From positions 26,341 through 90,340 of the forward strand of contig NZ_JAGQCE010000013.1 of the NCBI RefSeq assembly GCF_024345995.1: a stretch of 64,000 bases of DNA, written 5' to 3'. Made by a program: the position numbers and the translations under genes. Origin of the DNA: Synechococcus sp. Cruz-7E5. Lineage in GTDB: Bacteria > Cyanobacteriota > Cyanobacteriia > PCC-6307 > Cyanobiaceae. The notes beneath the pieces are model-generated. The model was not told the DNA's origin and ran no database searches. It saw nothing but the letters and a program-made list of their open reading frames with translations. Shown one piece after another: positions 25,309 through 33,580 of this stretch; within the stretch, counting starts at the first letter, position 1, and each line of letters opens with the position of its first letter.

Positions 25309-27984
25309 ATGGTGCTGCTGTCCGCGCCAGCCCATGCTCTGCCGGTGGCTGAGGTGGTCGCCGGCCTGGGCAGCGATGCCGCCGAGGGGCTCAACCCGGC
25401 GGAAGCCCAGCGGCGGCTGGTGGCCTTCGGCCCCAACAGCCTCACCAACCGTGGCGGCAAGCCCGCCTGGCTCAAGTTTCTGCTGCAGTTCAACAACCCG
25501 CTGTTGATCACCCTGCTGGTGGTGGGCGCTGTGAAGGCGCTGCTCGGCCACCCCCGCGATGCCCTGGTGATCTGGAGCGTCACGGTGATCAACGCCGTGA
25601 TCGGGTTCGTGCAGGAGAGCAAGGCCGAGAGCGCCATTGCGGCTCTGGCGCGGGCCGTGCGTACGGAGGTGGAGGTGGTGCGCGGTGGGGTGCGCCAGAG
25701 GCTGCCTTCAGAATTGCTGGTGGTGGGTGATCTGGTGCGGCTGGAGGCGGGCGCACGGGTTCCGGCCGATCTGCGCCTGGTGGTGGGGCGCAACCTGCAC
25801 ACCGATGAATCTGCCCTCACAGGGGAATCGGTGCCGGTGGGCAAGGGCAGCACCTCCGTGGAGGCCAGTGCGCCCCTGGCGGAGCGCATCGGCATGGCCT
25901 ATGCCGGCAGTTACGTGACCTCCGGCCAGGGGATGGGCCTGGTGGTGGCGTGCGGTGATGCCACCGAAGTGGGCCGGATCTCCACGTCCCTGCAGGATCA
26001 GGTGGATCTCACCACGCCGCTGACGCGCAAGTTCGGGCGGTTCAGCCGCACCTTGTTGCAGGTGATCCTGGTGATGGCCAGCCTCACCTTTCTGGTTGGT
26101 CTGGCGCGCGGCCGCGGGGCCGACGAGATGTTCGACGGAGCAGTGGCCCTGGCGGTGGGGGCGATTCCAGAGGAGCTGCCGGCGATCGTGACCATCACCC
26201 TTGCGATCGGCGTTCACCGCATGGCCCGGCGGCGGGCGATCATCCGCAAGCTTCCGGCGGTGGAGGCCCTCGGCAGCACCACGGTGATCTGCTCCGACAA
26301 AACCGGCACCCTTACCCAGAACCGGATGACGGTGCAGCACCTCTACGCCGGCGCTGAGCTGTCGGCGATCGAGGATCTCTGGCCGGGCGAGGCCACCGGC
26401 AGTGCCCCCGGCAGCGTGAACGTGGCCCTGCAGGAAACCCTGCTGGCCGGGCTTCTCTGCAACGACGCCCGCCCCAGCAGCCGCGAGGGCCTCCTGGTGG
26501 GCGACCCCACCGAAACGGCGTTGCTGGTGGCGGCCAAGGAGGCCGGCATCGATCGGCAGGGGGCCCTGGATCGCCATCCCCGCCGAGATGCCATCCCTTT
26601 CGAATCGGAACAGCAGTTCATGGCCACCCTCCACGGCAGCGAGCGCATCCTGTTGAAGGGGTCGGTGGAGGTGGTGCTGGGGCGCTGCAGCCGTCAACTG
26701 GATGGCGAAGGTCAACCCCAGCCTCTCGATCGCCGGGCGATCGAGGCGGCGGTGGCGGCGATGGCGGCCCGCGGCGAGCGGGTGCTGGCCTTCGCCATCG
26801 GCCAGGCCCATCCCACCCAGCAGCGGCTAGAGCACCACCACGTGGCGGCCGACCTGGATTTCCTGGGTCTGCAGGGGATGCTGGATCCACCCCGGCCGGA
26901 GGCGATCCTGGCCGTGGCGGCCTGCCAGGCGGCTGGCATCACGGTGAAGATGATCACCGGCGACCATGTGGAAACTGCCCGGGCGATCGCCCGCGAGATG
27001 GGCATCGGCGGGGCCGAAGTGGCGGCGATCGATGGCCGCCAGCTGGAGGCCATGGCTGCCGACGGGATCGCCGAGCTGGTGGATCGGGTGGATGTGTTCG
27101 CCCGGGTGGCGCCGGCCCAGAAGTTGCAGCTGGTTCAGGCCCTGCAGGCGAACGGTGAAGTGGTGGCGATGACCGGCGATGGTGTCAATGACGCTCCGGC
27201 TCTCAAGCAGGCCGATATCGGCATCGCCATGGGCGCTGGTGGCACCGAGGTGGCCCGCGAAGCGGCCGACATGCTGCTCACCGATGACAACTTCGCCACG
27301 ATCGAGGCGGCGGTGGAAGAAGGCCGCACGGTGTATCTCAACCTCCGCAAGACGCTTGCCTTCGTGCTGCCTGTGAACGGTGGCGCCTCGATGACGATCC
27401 TGCTGGGGGCAGTGCTGGGCACGCCCCTGCCGGTGACGGCGCTGCAGGTGCTCTGGCTCAACATGATCTGCTCGCTCACCATGTCGATCGCCCTGGCGTT
27501 CGAGCCGATCGTGCCGGGACTGATGCAGCAGCCGCCCCGCCCACCGAATCAGCCCCTGCTCACCGGCGGGCTGATCCGCCGGGTGCTGGTGGTGTCGCTG
27601 TTCAACTGGGCGCTGATCTTCGGGCTGTTCTTCTGGAGCGAACGGCGCAGCGGTGACCTGTCCCTGGCCCGCACCATGGCGGTGCAAGGCCTGGTGCTGG
27701 CCCACCTGGTGTATCTGGTCAGCATCAGCCAGCTGCGCAGAGGCCTGCTGGCTCTGCCGAGCCTGGGCTGGCGAGCCCTCGCCCAGGCTCCAGCTGTTCC
27801 GCTGGGGATCGCGGGCACCATCACGGTGCAGTGGATCTTCAGCCAGACGGAGTGGATGAATCGCTTCTTTGACACGGCACCCCTCGATTCAGGGGATCTG
27901 CTGATCTGTGCCCTGCCGATGCTGCTGATGCTGCCGGTGGCCTGGTTGGGCGAGCGGCTCGACCCCACCAGCAGGAGCACCTGA
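25309..27984 (+). CDS. P-type cation-transporting ATPase (P2 class, Ca2+-ATPase/PacL-like)
   Basis: 891 aa from ATG 25309; TTG 25294 is an alternative. Parts in order: N-terminal cation-ATPase domain ([19 protein letters not shown]), actuator TGES ([12 protein letters not shown]), membrane motif [19 protein letters not shown], phosphorylation site [13 protein letters not shown] with Asp near residue 330, and hinge [20 protein letters not shown]. There is no N-terminal heavy-metal-binding domain and no CPC motif, so it is not a copper or zinc P1B pump. PEELP in helix 4 replaces the more common PEGLP. Ion specificity is not certain. The metal palindrome and CobW gene follow directly. Confidence 0.92.
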   Translation: MVLLSAPAHALPVAEVVAGLGSDAAEGLNPAEAQRRLVAFGPNSLTNRGGKPAWLKFLLQFNNPLLITLLVVGAVKALLGHPRDALVIWSVTVINAVIGFVQESKAESAIAALARAVRTEVEVVRGGVRQRLPSELLVVGDLVRLEAGARVPADLRLVVGRNLHTDESALTGESVPVGKGSTSVEASAPLAERIGMAYAGSYVTSGQGMGLVVACGDATEVGRISTSLQDQVDLTTPLTRKFGRFSRTLLQVILVMASLTFLVGLARGRGADEMFDGAVALAVGAIPEELPAIVTITLAIGVHRMARRRAIIRKLPAVEALGSTTVICSDKTGTLTQNRMTVQHLYAGAELSAIEDLWPGEATGSAPGSVNVALQETLLAGLLCNDARPSSREGLLVGDPTETALLVAAKEAGIDRQGALDRHPRRDAIPFESEQQFMATLHGSERILLKGSVEVVLGRCSRQLDGEGQPQPLDRRAIEAAVAAMAARGERVLAFAIGQAHPTQQRLEHHHVAADLDFLGLQGMLDPPRPEAILAVAACQAAGITVKMITGDHVETARAIAREMGIGGAEVAAIDGRQLEAMAADGIAELVDRVDVFARVAPAQKLQLVQALQANGEVVAMTGDGVNDAPALKQADIGIAMGAGGTEVAREAADMLLTDDNFATIEAAVEEGRTVYLNLRKTLAFVLPVNGGASMTILLGAVLGTPLPVTALQVLWLNMICSLTMSIALAFEPIVPGLMQQPPRPPNQPLLTGGLIRRVLVVSLFNWALIFGLFFWSERRSGDLSLARTMAVQGLVLAHLVYLVSISQLRRGLLALPSLGWRALAQAPAVPLGIAGTITVQWIFSQTEWMNRFFDTAPLDSGDLLICALPMLLMLPVAWLGERLDPTSRST

Positions 27985-28035
27985 ATCAGGGCTGCTGACG
28001 TTGCTGGCGAGGTCGGATCGGTTGGCGGTTCGGAA

Positions 28036-28050
28036 TGAGAACGGTTCTCA
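28036..28050. promoter_or_regulatory. Perfect 7-1-7 palindrome, Fur/Zur-type operator
   Basis: TGAGAAC-G-GTTCTCA lies 40 bp before the cobW-family ATG. It fits the 7-1-7 layout of Fur-family boxes (TGAnAAnnnTTnTCA). In front of a zinc-chaperone-type gene, Zur is the natural candidate. A weaker relative (TGAGAATGGTTGTCG, starting 29685) lies between the cobW/znuB remnant and the flavoprotein gene. Confidence 0.7.
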
Positions 28051-28089
28051 GTTATGGTATGGAGCCGAGTGGCTGACCGCACCATCTCC

Positions 28090-29124
28090 ATGGCCCAGCT
28101 TCCCGTCACCCTGCTTACCGGCTTCCTCGGTGCCGGCAAGACCACCCTGCTCAATCACATCCTCAGCAACCAGCAGGGGCTGCGCATCGCGGTGCTGGTG
28201 AACGAGTTCGGCGAGGTCGGCATCGACAACGAACTGGTGGTGACCACCAGCGACACCATGGTGGAGCTGAGCAACGGCTGCATCTGCTGCTCGATCAACG
28301 GCGAGCTGCAGGAGGCCGTGCAGCGGGTGCTGGAGCGCCCGGATCCGATCGACTACATCGTGGTGGAAACCACTGGTCTGGCCGATCCCCTGCCGGTCGC
28401 CATGACCTTCATGGCCGGTGATTTCCGCGACCAGCTTCGGCTTGATTCGATCATCACCCTGATCGATGCCGAGCACTTCAACGCCACCGCCCTCGAGAGC
28501 CCGATCGCCAGGGCCCAGGTGGTGTACGGCGACATCTTGCTGCTCAACAAGTGCGATCTGGTGGAGGAGGAGCGGCTAGCTGAGGTGGAGGCCAGCCTGC
28601 GCGAGATCAAGGTCGACGCCCGCATCCTGCGGGCCGATCATGGCGCCGTGCCGCTGGCCATGCTGCTGAGCGTGGGGCTGTTCGAAACAGATCGCCTGGC
28701 GGAATTGCAGGCCAGGGAGGACACCCGCGAAGACGATCACAACCATCATCACCACGCGCACGACCATTCCAATCACGAGCACCACGATCACGATCACGGG
28801 ACCCACGAGCACCACACCCATACTCCGGAGCTGGAGGGTTTCAGCTCTGTTTCCCTGGCGGTGGAGGCGCCGTTTGATCTGCGCCGCTTTCAGTTCTTTC
28901 TCGACAACCAGCTCCCCGAAACGGTGTTCCGCGCCAAGGGAGTGCTCTGGTTCCGTGAGAGCAACCGCCGCCATCTGTTTCACCTCTGCGGCAAGCGCTT
29001 CACCATCGACGACTCCGACTGGCCCGAGGGCACTTCCCGCCACACCAAGGTGGTCGCCATCGGCAAGGGCCTGGATCAACACACCCTCAGATCTCAGCTC
29101 GAGGCCTGCGTGGTGGCGCCATGA
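28090..29124 (+). CDS. CobW/COG0523 family GTP-dependent metallochaperone
   Basis: 344 aa from ATG 28090. G3E GTPase: Walker A LLTGFLGAGKTTLL, switch region VNEFGEVGIDNEL, metal site GCICC (residues 63-67), ETTGLADP and LNKCDLVEEE. A histidine-rich loop at about 215-245 contains some 18 His with Asp/Glu (HNHHHHAHDHSNHEHHDHDH), typical of zinc-loading ZagA/ZigA-like members. The C-terminal CobW domain ends CGKRFTIDDSDW and HTKVVAIGKGLD. Likely delivers zinc to client enzymes under zinc limitation. Its 3' end overlaps the convergent znuB remnant by 31 bp. Confidence 0.92.
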   Translation: MAQLPVTLLTGFLGAGKTTLLNHILSNQQGLRIAVLVNEFGEVGIDNELVVTTSDTMVELSNGCICCSINGELQEAVQRVLERPDPIDYIVVETTGLADPLPVAMTFMAGDFRDQLRLDSIITLIDAEHFNATALESPIARAQVVYGDILLLNKCDLVEEERLAEVEASLREIKVDARILRADHGAVPLAMLLSVGLFETDRLAELQAREDTREDDHNHHHHAHDHSNHEHHDHDHGTHEHHTHTPELEGFSSVSLAVEAPFDLRRFQFFLDNQLPETVFRAKGVLWFRESNRRHLFHLCGKRFTIDDSDWPEGTSRHTKVVAIGKGLDQHTLRSQLEACVVAP

Positions 29125-29656
29125 GCTGTCATCCGGCTGACCAGCAGGGCCAGCACAAAGCCGGCGAACTGCACGATCACCACACAGGGGCCTGAGGGCA
29201 GATTGGTGAGGCCCGAGCCCAGCAACCCCACCAGGGCACATCCCCCGCCCATGGTGGCCGAAGTGAGCATGTACATCGGGAAGCGGCGGCTCAGCAGCCG
29301 GCCGGCACAGGCTGGAATCACCACGAAGGCACTGATCAGCAGTACCCCAACTGCCTTGATCGAGACGGCCACCACCACCGCCAGCAAGACGATGAAGGCC
29401 AGGCGATGCCAGTTGGCGCGGACGCCGAACGCCCCGGCCAGGTCGTCTTTGAGGGTCAGCAACACCTGGGCCCTGAGGCTCAGGGCCAGGTAGGCCATCG
29501 CGCCGAGCAACAGCACGGCGATCACGGCCACCTTCAGGCCGTGCTCATGGGTGAGGATCCGGTTCAACAACGTGGTCTTGCCGGCGCCGAACGTCTGCCG
29601 GTGAGAACGGTCACCGGCAGACGTTCGGCGGCTGGAACAGCGCTGGAGAAGGCCAT
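29094..29656 (-). pseudogene. Chimeric remnant: 5' end of a second cobW gene fused to the 3' half of a znuB-type permease
   Basis: Minus strand from ATG 29656. The start MAFSSAVPAAERLPVTVLTG is a CobW N-terminus. The frame then shifts, and after an 8-base segment resumes one frame over as GAGKTTLLNRILTHEHGLKV, the rest of a CobW Walker A. From AVI onward the sequence switches to a metal ABC permease C-terminus (LKDDLAGAFGVRANWHRL, IKAVGVLLISAFVVIPACAG, GLTNLPSGPCVVIVQFAG). So a deletion fused two zinc genes, and a separate palindrome-making change broke the frame. Neither half can be functional as such. Confidence 0.8.
29585..29630. repeat. Perfect 20-bp inverted repeat inside the cobW remnant
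   Basis: Arms at 29585-29604 and 29611-29630 are exact reverse complements with a 6-nt loop (GAACGG). In a normal cobW gene the coding strand would read ...CTCACCGGC TTCCTC GGCGCC (LTGFLGA). Here AGACGTTC replaces TTCCTC, which is exactly the base sequence needed to extend the short pre-existing GCCGGTGA/TCACCGGC stem to 20 bp. Confidence 0.9.
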
Positions 29657-29726
29657 GGCAGGGGAGGGGACGCCAGGTCTATGTGTGAGAATGGTTGTCG
29701 TTCTAGCAAGAACAAGGGCTCCCGCC

Positions 29727-30914
29727 ATGGCTGAGCTGGTGATCGCCGGGGCCGGTCCCCAGGCCCTCACGCTCTGTTGTCAGCTGCTGCAGAAAAGGCC
29801 CCAGTGGCGCCGGCAACTGCGGGTGCTCGATCCCACGGGCAGCTGGCTGTCGCGCTGGCACGGGCAGATGCGGCGCTGTGAAATCCCCTGGCTGCGCTCC
29901 CCTTCGCCCCACCATCCGCACCCCAACCCCCATGCCCTGCGCCGCTTCGCCCAGGAACGGCAGCGCAGCCATGACCTGGACGGCCCTTTTGGCCTGCCCC
30001 ACACGGACCTCTTCGCCGACTTCTGTCGCAGCGTCGTGGCCGACTTCCAGCTGGCTGACCAGGTGCAGGCGGCCTCGGTGCAGCAGATCCGACTGGGTCA
30101 GGCAGGGCCTGCATCGCTGGAGCTGGTCCTGAGTGATGGTGCCGTCGTGGCGGCCCGCCGGCTGGTGATCGCCACTGGTGCCGGCGCGGCCGTGCTGCCC
30201 AGCTGGCTTCGGACCATGTCCGGGTCTCACCCGGTTCAGGCCCTGCAACACAGCCAGACGATCGATCTGGCTGCCTGCCAGGGGTTGAGGGGACAACACG
30301 TCCTGATCGTGGGAGGCGGTCTCACCAGCGCCTATCTGGCCATGGGCGCCATCAAGCGAGGGGCCCGGGTCAGCCTGCTGTGCCGGCGGGGGCTGCGCAG
30401 CCAACCCTTCGACGCGGACCCGGGCTGGCTGGGCCCGAAGCACCTCAAGGCCTTTCGGGCTGAACCGTGCTGGCACCGCCGCCGTCAGCAGGTGCTGGAC
30501 GCTCGCGATGGCGGCTCGATCACGCCCCAGCTGGCTGTTCAGCTGCATCAGGCGTGCCGGCAGGGCAGCCTGCAGCTCCACGAGCACTGTCAGGTGCAGG
30601 AGGCTGCCTGGCGTGCGGGCCAATGGCGGATTTTCTGCCGCGAAGGAGGCGGCCTGCAGGCCGATCGCCTCTGGCTGGCCACCGGCTTCCACCAGGGAGT
30701 GAGCCACCAGCCGCTGCTGCGCCAGTTGCTGGATCAACAGCCCATCGAGCTGATCGACGACTGGCCCGTCCTCACCCCTGATCTGCGCTGGCCCGGCACC
30801 AACGTGCACCTCATGGGAGGCCTGACGGCGCTGCAGCTGGGTCCAGCAGCGCGCAACCTGTTCGGGGGGCGGGAGGCGTCAGAGCGCATCTGTCGTGCCG
30901 CCATCAAGGCCTGA
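29727..30914 (+). CDS. FAD/NAD(P)-binding flavoprotein, N-hydroxylase-like
   Basis: 395 aa from ATG 29727 (an upstream ATG at 29690 is possible). First dinucleotide fold AELVIAGAGPQALTLCCQLL; second GQHVLIVGGGLTSAYLAMGA with GARVSLLCRRGL. Middle section includes MRRCEIPWLRSPSPHHPHPN and RRLVIATGAGAAVLP. The arrangement matches the SidA/IucD/PvdA-like flavoprotein superfamily, though the substrate is unknown. It shares a short divergent promoter region with the cobW/znuB remnant, so it may once have been (or still be) metal-regulated. Confidence 0.75.
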   Translation: MAELVIAGAGPQALTLCCQLLQKRPQWRRQLRVLDPTGSWLSRWHGQMRRCEIPWLRSPSPHHPHPNPHALRRFAQERQRSHDLDGPFGLPHTDLFADFCRSVVADFQLADQVQAASVQQIRLGQAGPASLELVLSDGAVVAARRLVIATGAGAAVLPSWLRTMSGSHPVQALQHSQTIDLAACQGLRGQHVLIVGGGLTSAYLAMGAIKRGARVSLLCRRGLRSQPFDADPGWLGPKHLKAFRAEPCWHRRRQQVLDARDGGSITPQLAVQLHQACRQGSLQLHEHCQVQEAAWRAGQWRIFCREGGGLQADRLWLATGFHQGVSHQPLLRQLLDQQPIELIDDWPVLTPDLRWPGTNVHLMGGLTALQLGPAARNLFGGREASERICRAAIKA

Positions 30915-30941
30915 TCGACGTTTGGATCCAGTCAGTGATGG

Positions 30942-31289
30942 TCAGTGTTGTGGGTGCTCACGGCAAGGCATCCACAGTGAACCCATGGCATGGACGCCCT
31001 CGCACCCCAGTTCCTTCGCCTTCTGGAGCGCCACCTGTTTGCTCGGGTAGGCATAAACGTTCTGTTTGCCCCCTTGCTGCCCGTGGTGTTGATGAATCTG
31101 CCCGCTTTGGCTCCCCAGACGGAAGGGCCCCATACCCTTGATCCCAACCCACCAGACACCCATCACGTTCACCCCAGCGATCAGGATGCCCATGCCCACC
31201 ACAGAGGCATTGATCACTCCCATGGCCACGGCGCCGATGCTCAACACCCCCATCCGCACGACGCCAATGCTGACCACACCCATGGGCAC
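30942..31289 (-). CDS. Decapeptide-repeat protein with a DUF3721-like C-terminus
   Basis: 115 aa from GTG 31289. The front half is about seven degenerate ten-residue units of the form (I/V)SIG(I/V)VxMGV: VSIGVVRMGV, LSIGAVAMGV, INASVVGMGI, LIAGVNVMGV, WWVGIKGMGP. After a His/Gln linker comes NVYAYPSKQVALQKAKELGC, EGVHAMGSLWMPC, which looks like DUF3721 with two Cys. The repeat frame continues about 70 bp upstream (AIGIAPLGIISIGIVPMG) with no standard start codon, so the true N-terminus is unclear or has been lost. Confidence 0.55.
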   Translation of the reverse strand: MPMGVVSIGVVRMGVLSIGAVAMGVINASVVGMGILIAGVNVMGVWWVGIKGMGPFRLGSQSGQIHQHHGQQGGKQNVYAYPSKQVALQKAKELGCEGVHAMGSLWMPCREHPQH

Positions 31290-31525
31290 GATGCCGATCG
31301 AGATGATGCCCAGGGGGGCGATGCCGATGGCAACGATCTTCGGTCGACCACCGCAAGCCGGCTGCGAGGTTGTTGCTGGCAGATCCGATGCCGGTGGCGG
31401 TGATTATTCTTTTGAAGTCAGGTTTACCGGCTGAGTGCCCGAGATCCCTGGCGGAAGAGGGCCGCACCTGTCTTGGTCGGGTTGCCGATTTGCAGGCCGT
31501 TCAGTGACTCGGCTTCGCTTATCCC

Positions 31526-31804
31526 CTAGTGCTTCATGCAAAGAGGACAGATCAAAACGGTGCCGCCTGAAGCAAGCAGCTCCGCAATCAGGACCTGCTG
31601 CTCGGTGAGAGAGGCTGCTTTTGCTTTGGTCCTGGATCCCGCCAAGACTCCACGATCGTTGAGGAAGATCGTGACGGGGTGACCGAGAGCCAGCCGCTGC
31701 CTGGCAAAGGACAATGCCATCTTGAGCCGGTGCGGCTCATCCGATGTGAGGTTGATGAACAGCGGATCCAGCTGGCCGGCAGTGGTTGAAAGGAGTGAGG
31801 CCAT
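31526..31804 (-). CDS. DsrE-family protein
   Basis: 92 aa from ATG 31804; starts up to 31912 are possible and would add a basic, Leu-rich front part. The DsrE/DsrF-like fold is visible: DPLFINLTSDEPHRLKMALS, FARQRLALGHPVTIFLNDRG and the Cys-containing end GGTVLICPLCMKH. DsrE-like proteins carry or sense sulfane sulfur on a conserved Cys. Here CPLC at the C-terminus is the likely site. No sulfur-oxidation genes adjoin it. Confidence 0.65.
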   Translation of the reverse strand: MASLLSTTAGQLDPLFINLTSDEPHRLKMALSFARQRLALGHPVTIFLNDRGVLAGSRTKAKAASLTEQQVLIAELLASGGTVLICPLCMKH

Positions 31805-32143
31805 GGCAAGCCGGCGGGCCATGGCAGGAAGACGAAGCAAGGCGAGACGGGAGGCAAGGACCTGATGATGTGGGGCGCCCATGTATTGGCTGCAGGAAAT
31901 TATACTCAGCATTGTCTGCCAGTATTCAGGTTTGTTGAGTGCTTCGACATATGAATTCTAATCCTTGATCGGTTTATTCTCATCACCCTTCGTCCTGGTC
32001 GGCGTGCAGCACCAGGTGGCAACGGCCGGTGCACAATGCTAAAATATCGATCCCAACTTACTCGATCGACGTCGTCTTCTTCGGCAGACGGCTGAGCAGC
32101 CTTGTCCCTCGCCTCACTGGGATCTGGCAGCTGTAGGACTAAG

Positions 32144-32213
32144 GCTCAACGCTCAAAGTGAGGGTCATGAGGCGGCCTTATCGCGTTACATCCTTTTGAG
32201 CGAGTGGTTGGGG
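32144..32213 (-). repeat. attC-like recombination site (integron cassette end), candidate
   Basis: On the minus strand the last codons of the DUF2459 gene read CCCCAAC-CACTC-GCTCAAAA. After an imperfect-hairpin core come TTTGAGC and GTTGAGC. GTTGAGC fits the attC R' consensus GTTRRRY. CCCCAAC sits at the R'' position with the usual 5-nt spacer before an L''-like box, and GCTCAAA/TTTGAGC pair. Total 70 bp, within attC range. The encoded C-terminal tail PNHSLKRM is the kind produced when a cassette ORF reads into R''. R'' deviates at its first base, and no intI gene or second attC was found. Confidence 0.5.
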
Positions 32214-32866
32214 GTCAAAGTACATTGCTGACGAAGCTCTCGGATAGCGCTCATCACCTTCGTAGGTGTTTGGGAAAAAGACGAAGATACGTTAATCCCG
32301 GCACTCTGCAATCCTTTGGCGGTCCAGTTGTTGCACGTATGCAGCAAAGAAAAGCGCCCCTCTCCTTCGTAGAACTGACTGTTGCCGTAAAGGCCCCGGT
32401 TGAGGCGGACAATGCGTCCTTGATGGTCACGGGCAAAGCTGTTTGCCACAAATGCTATGAGAGAAGTAACTTGCTGATCGGTTAAACAGGTGCTGACGAC
32501 TTCACTTGCCCCAAGGAATTCGCTCGGAGAGCCTGGGATAGCAACCATGTGCATAACAGCGCCTTTCGAAAGAAATATCGCTTGCAAGGTTAGGTCGATC
32601 GATACTTCCCCTGATTGGTAAAATTCTTTATCGCCCCAGCCAATTTCATAGTAAGCGGCATCACCAAAATGCTCCTTGAGCCCGGGAATGGCTTGATTCA
32701 GGCGACCAGCTGGAATGACAAGACCAGTATGCCATCCATGTCTTACGACGAATGTCTGATGCGAACGAATGGCATCAGGCGATGAGACTGTTGGTTTTAC
32801 CGCATACGGCTTCTCCGAGCATGAACTCACTGCAAGCGCTGCGAGAATCAATCCAGCCAGCTTCAT
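32186..32866 (-). CDS. DUF2459 (TIGR02117-like) lipoprotein
   Basis: 226 aa. Lipoprotein signal LAGLILAALAVSSCSEK (Cys at about 16). Family motifs VVRHGWHTGLVIPAG, YYEIGWGDKEFYQSG and LLHTCNNWTAKGLQSAGI with the conserved His, Asp and Cys that suggest an enzymatic (papain/NlpC-like) site; function unknown. The gene is visibly richer in A/T than its neighbours and uses AT-ending codons rarely seen elsewhere in the window. It ends inside an attC-like element, pointing to acquisition. Confidence 0.85.
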   Translation of the reverse strand: MKLAGLILAALAVSSCSEKPYAVKPTVSSPDAIRSHQTFVVRHGWHTGLVIPAGRLNQAIPGLKEHFGDAAYYEIGWGDKEFYQSGEVSIDLTLQAIFLSKGAVMHMVAIPGSPSEFLGASEVVSTCLTDQQVTSLIAFVANSFARDHQGRIVRLNRGLYGNSQFYEGEGRFSLLHTCNNWTAKGLQSAGINVSSSFSQTPTKVMSAIRELRQQCTLTPNHSLKRM

Positions 32867-32870
32867 GGGG

Positions 32871-33012
32871 ATGGTGCTGTTCGAGCTAAGGGCTCCGCTC
32901 TGGTTGGCCGCGCTGATCGTGGTCGCTTTTGCGGTGTTTCATAGCTATGCCCACGGCAGTGAGCTTCCTGCCGTCAGCAATGCTCTTGTCTACAGTCATC
33001 CTGTTTGGAGCG
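32871..33012 (+). pseudogene. HupE/UreJ-like membrane protein fragment
   Basis: The frame from ATG 32871 gives VLFELRAPLWLAALIVVAFA, then VFHSYAHGSELPAVSNALVYS, matching the HupE/UreJ hallmark (FAVFHGYAHGxELP...NALAYS). After that the same frame turns Gly/Ala-rich and loses membrane character, while the adjacent frame becomes hydrophobic (STVILFGAVVALVGLLAELE, from ATG 32947 to stop 33102). This looks like a nickel/cobalt-permease relic with an indel, or a fragment followed by a separate 51-aa small ORF. 33013-33313 contains nothing else I recognise. Confidence 0.4.
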
Positions 33013-33313
33013 GTAGTGGCCCTGGTGGGCCTGCTGGCGGAGCTCGAGGTGCCGATGGGCAGGGGGGCGACCATGGCTTGGACGGCGCTGCCCTGGCCTT
33101 GATGGGTGGCGTCGCGGGCGTCACTGCAATGACAACGATGCTCACCCTGATGCTGAAGGAGCAGCTCGGACCGGCCCACTGCGCTTACTGGGTGCGGATC
33201 CGGCGATCGCCGCCTAGGGACAAGCGCGATCAGGCGCTGCAGCGCCCTTTCCTCGCGAACAACTGTGTGCCAGCCCAGACTGAACCAAGCGTTGATTCGG
33301 GGATTGTGCGCTG

Positions 33314-33580
33314 ATGTCAGGCCCGGTTCCCCCCGCTGAGGGCCCCCAGCCGCTTGATCTGCCCGCCGGCCGCTCCTATCTGTGCAGCTGCCGCCGCAGT
33401 CGCCAGGGCTGGTTCTGCGACGGCGCCCATCTGGGCAGTGGGCTGATTGCCCGTGAGGTTCAGCTGGAGGAGCCGGGCACCGTGCTGATGTGCGGTTGCG
33501 GCCGCTCCCGCCGCTATCCCCTCTGCGACGGCAGCCATGGTCGAGCGGCCGCAAAGCCCTGGTGGGCCTGGTGGAGATGA
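33314..33580 (+). CDS. CDGSH iron-sulfur protein with two motifs
   Basis: 88 aa. Two mitoNEET-type [2Fe-2S] sites with 3-Cys-1-His ligation: YLCSCRRSRQGWFCDGAH and VLMCGCGRSRRYPLCDGSH. Tandem CDGSH domains of this size occur in many bacteria and are thought to act in redox or Fe-S sensing. Its stop overlaps the ATG of the next gene (ATGA), so the two are co-translated. Confidence 0.92.
   Translation: MSGPVPPAEGPQPLDLPAGRSYLCSCRRSRQGWFCDGAHLGSGLIAREVQLEEPGTVLMCGCGRSRRYPLCDGSHGRAAAKPWWAWWR

Noticed and set aside
26970..26995. HIP1 palindromes (GCGATCGC) as a special element
   Set aside because: A few copies are scattered in coding sequence (for example near 24070, 26982, 33203, 39866 and 52786), as expected for cyanobacteria. 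There is no clustering.
25309..27984. Copper or zinc P1B-type ATPase
   Set aside because: No CPC/SPC membrane motif and no N-terminal metal-binding domain. The layout is P2 (Ca2+/Na+ type).
29585..29630. The 46-nt hairpin as a transcription terminator or riboswitch
   Set aside because: Both arms translate as part of a CobW N-terminus in the minus strand and there is no T-run. It is better explained as a mutated coding sequence.
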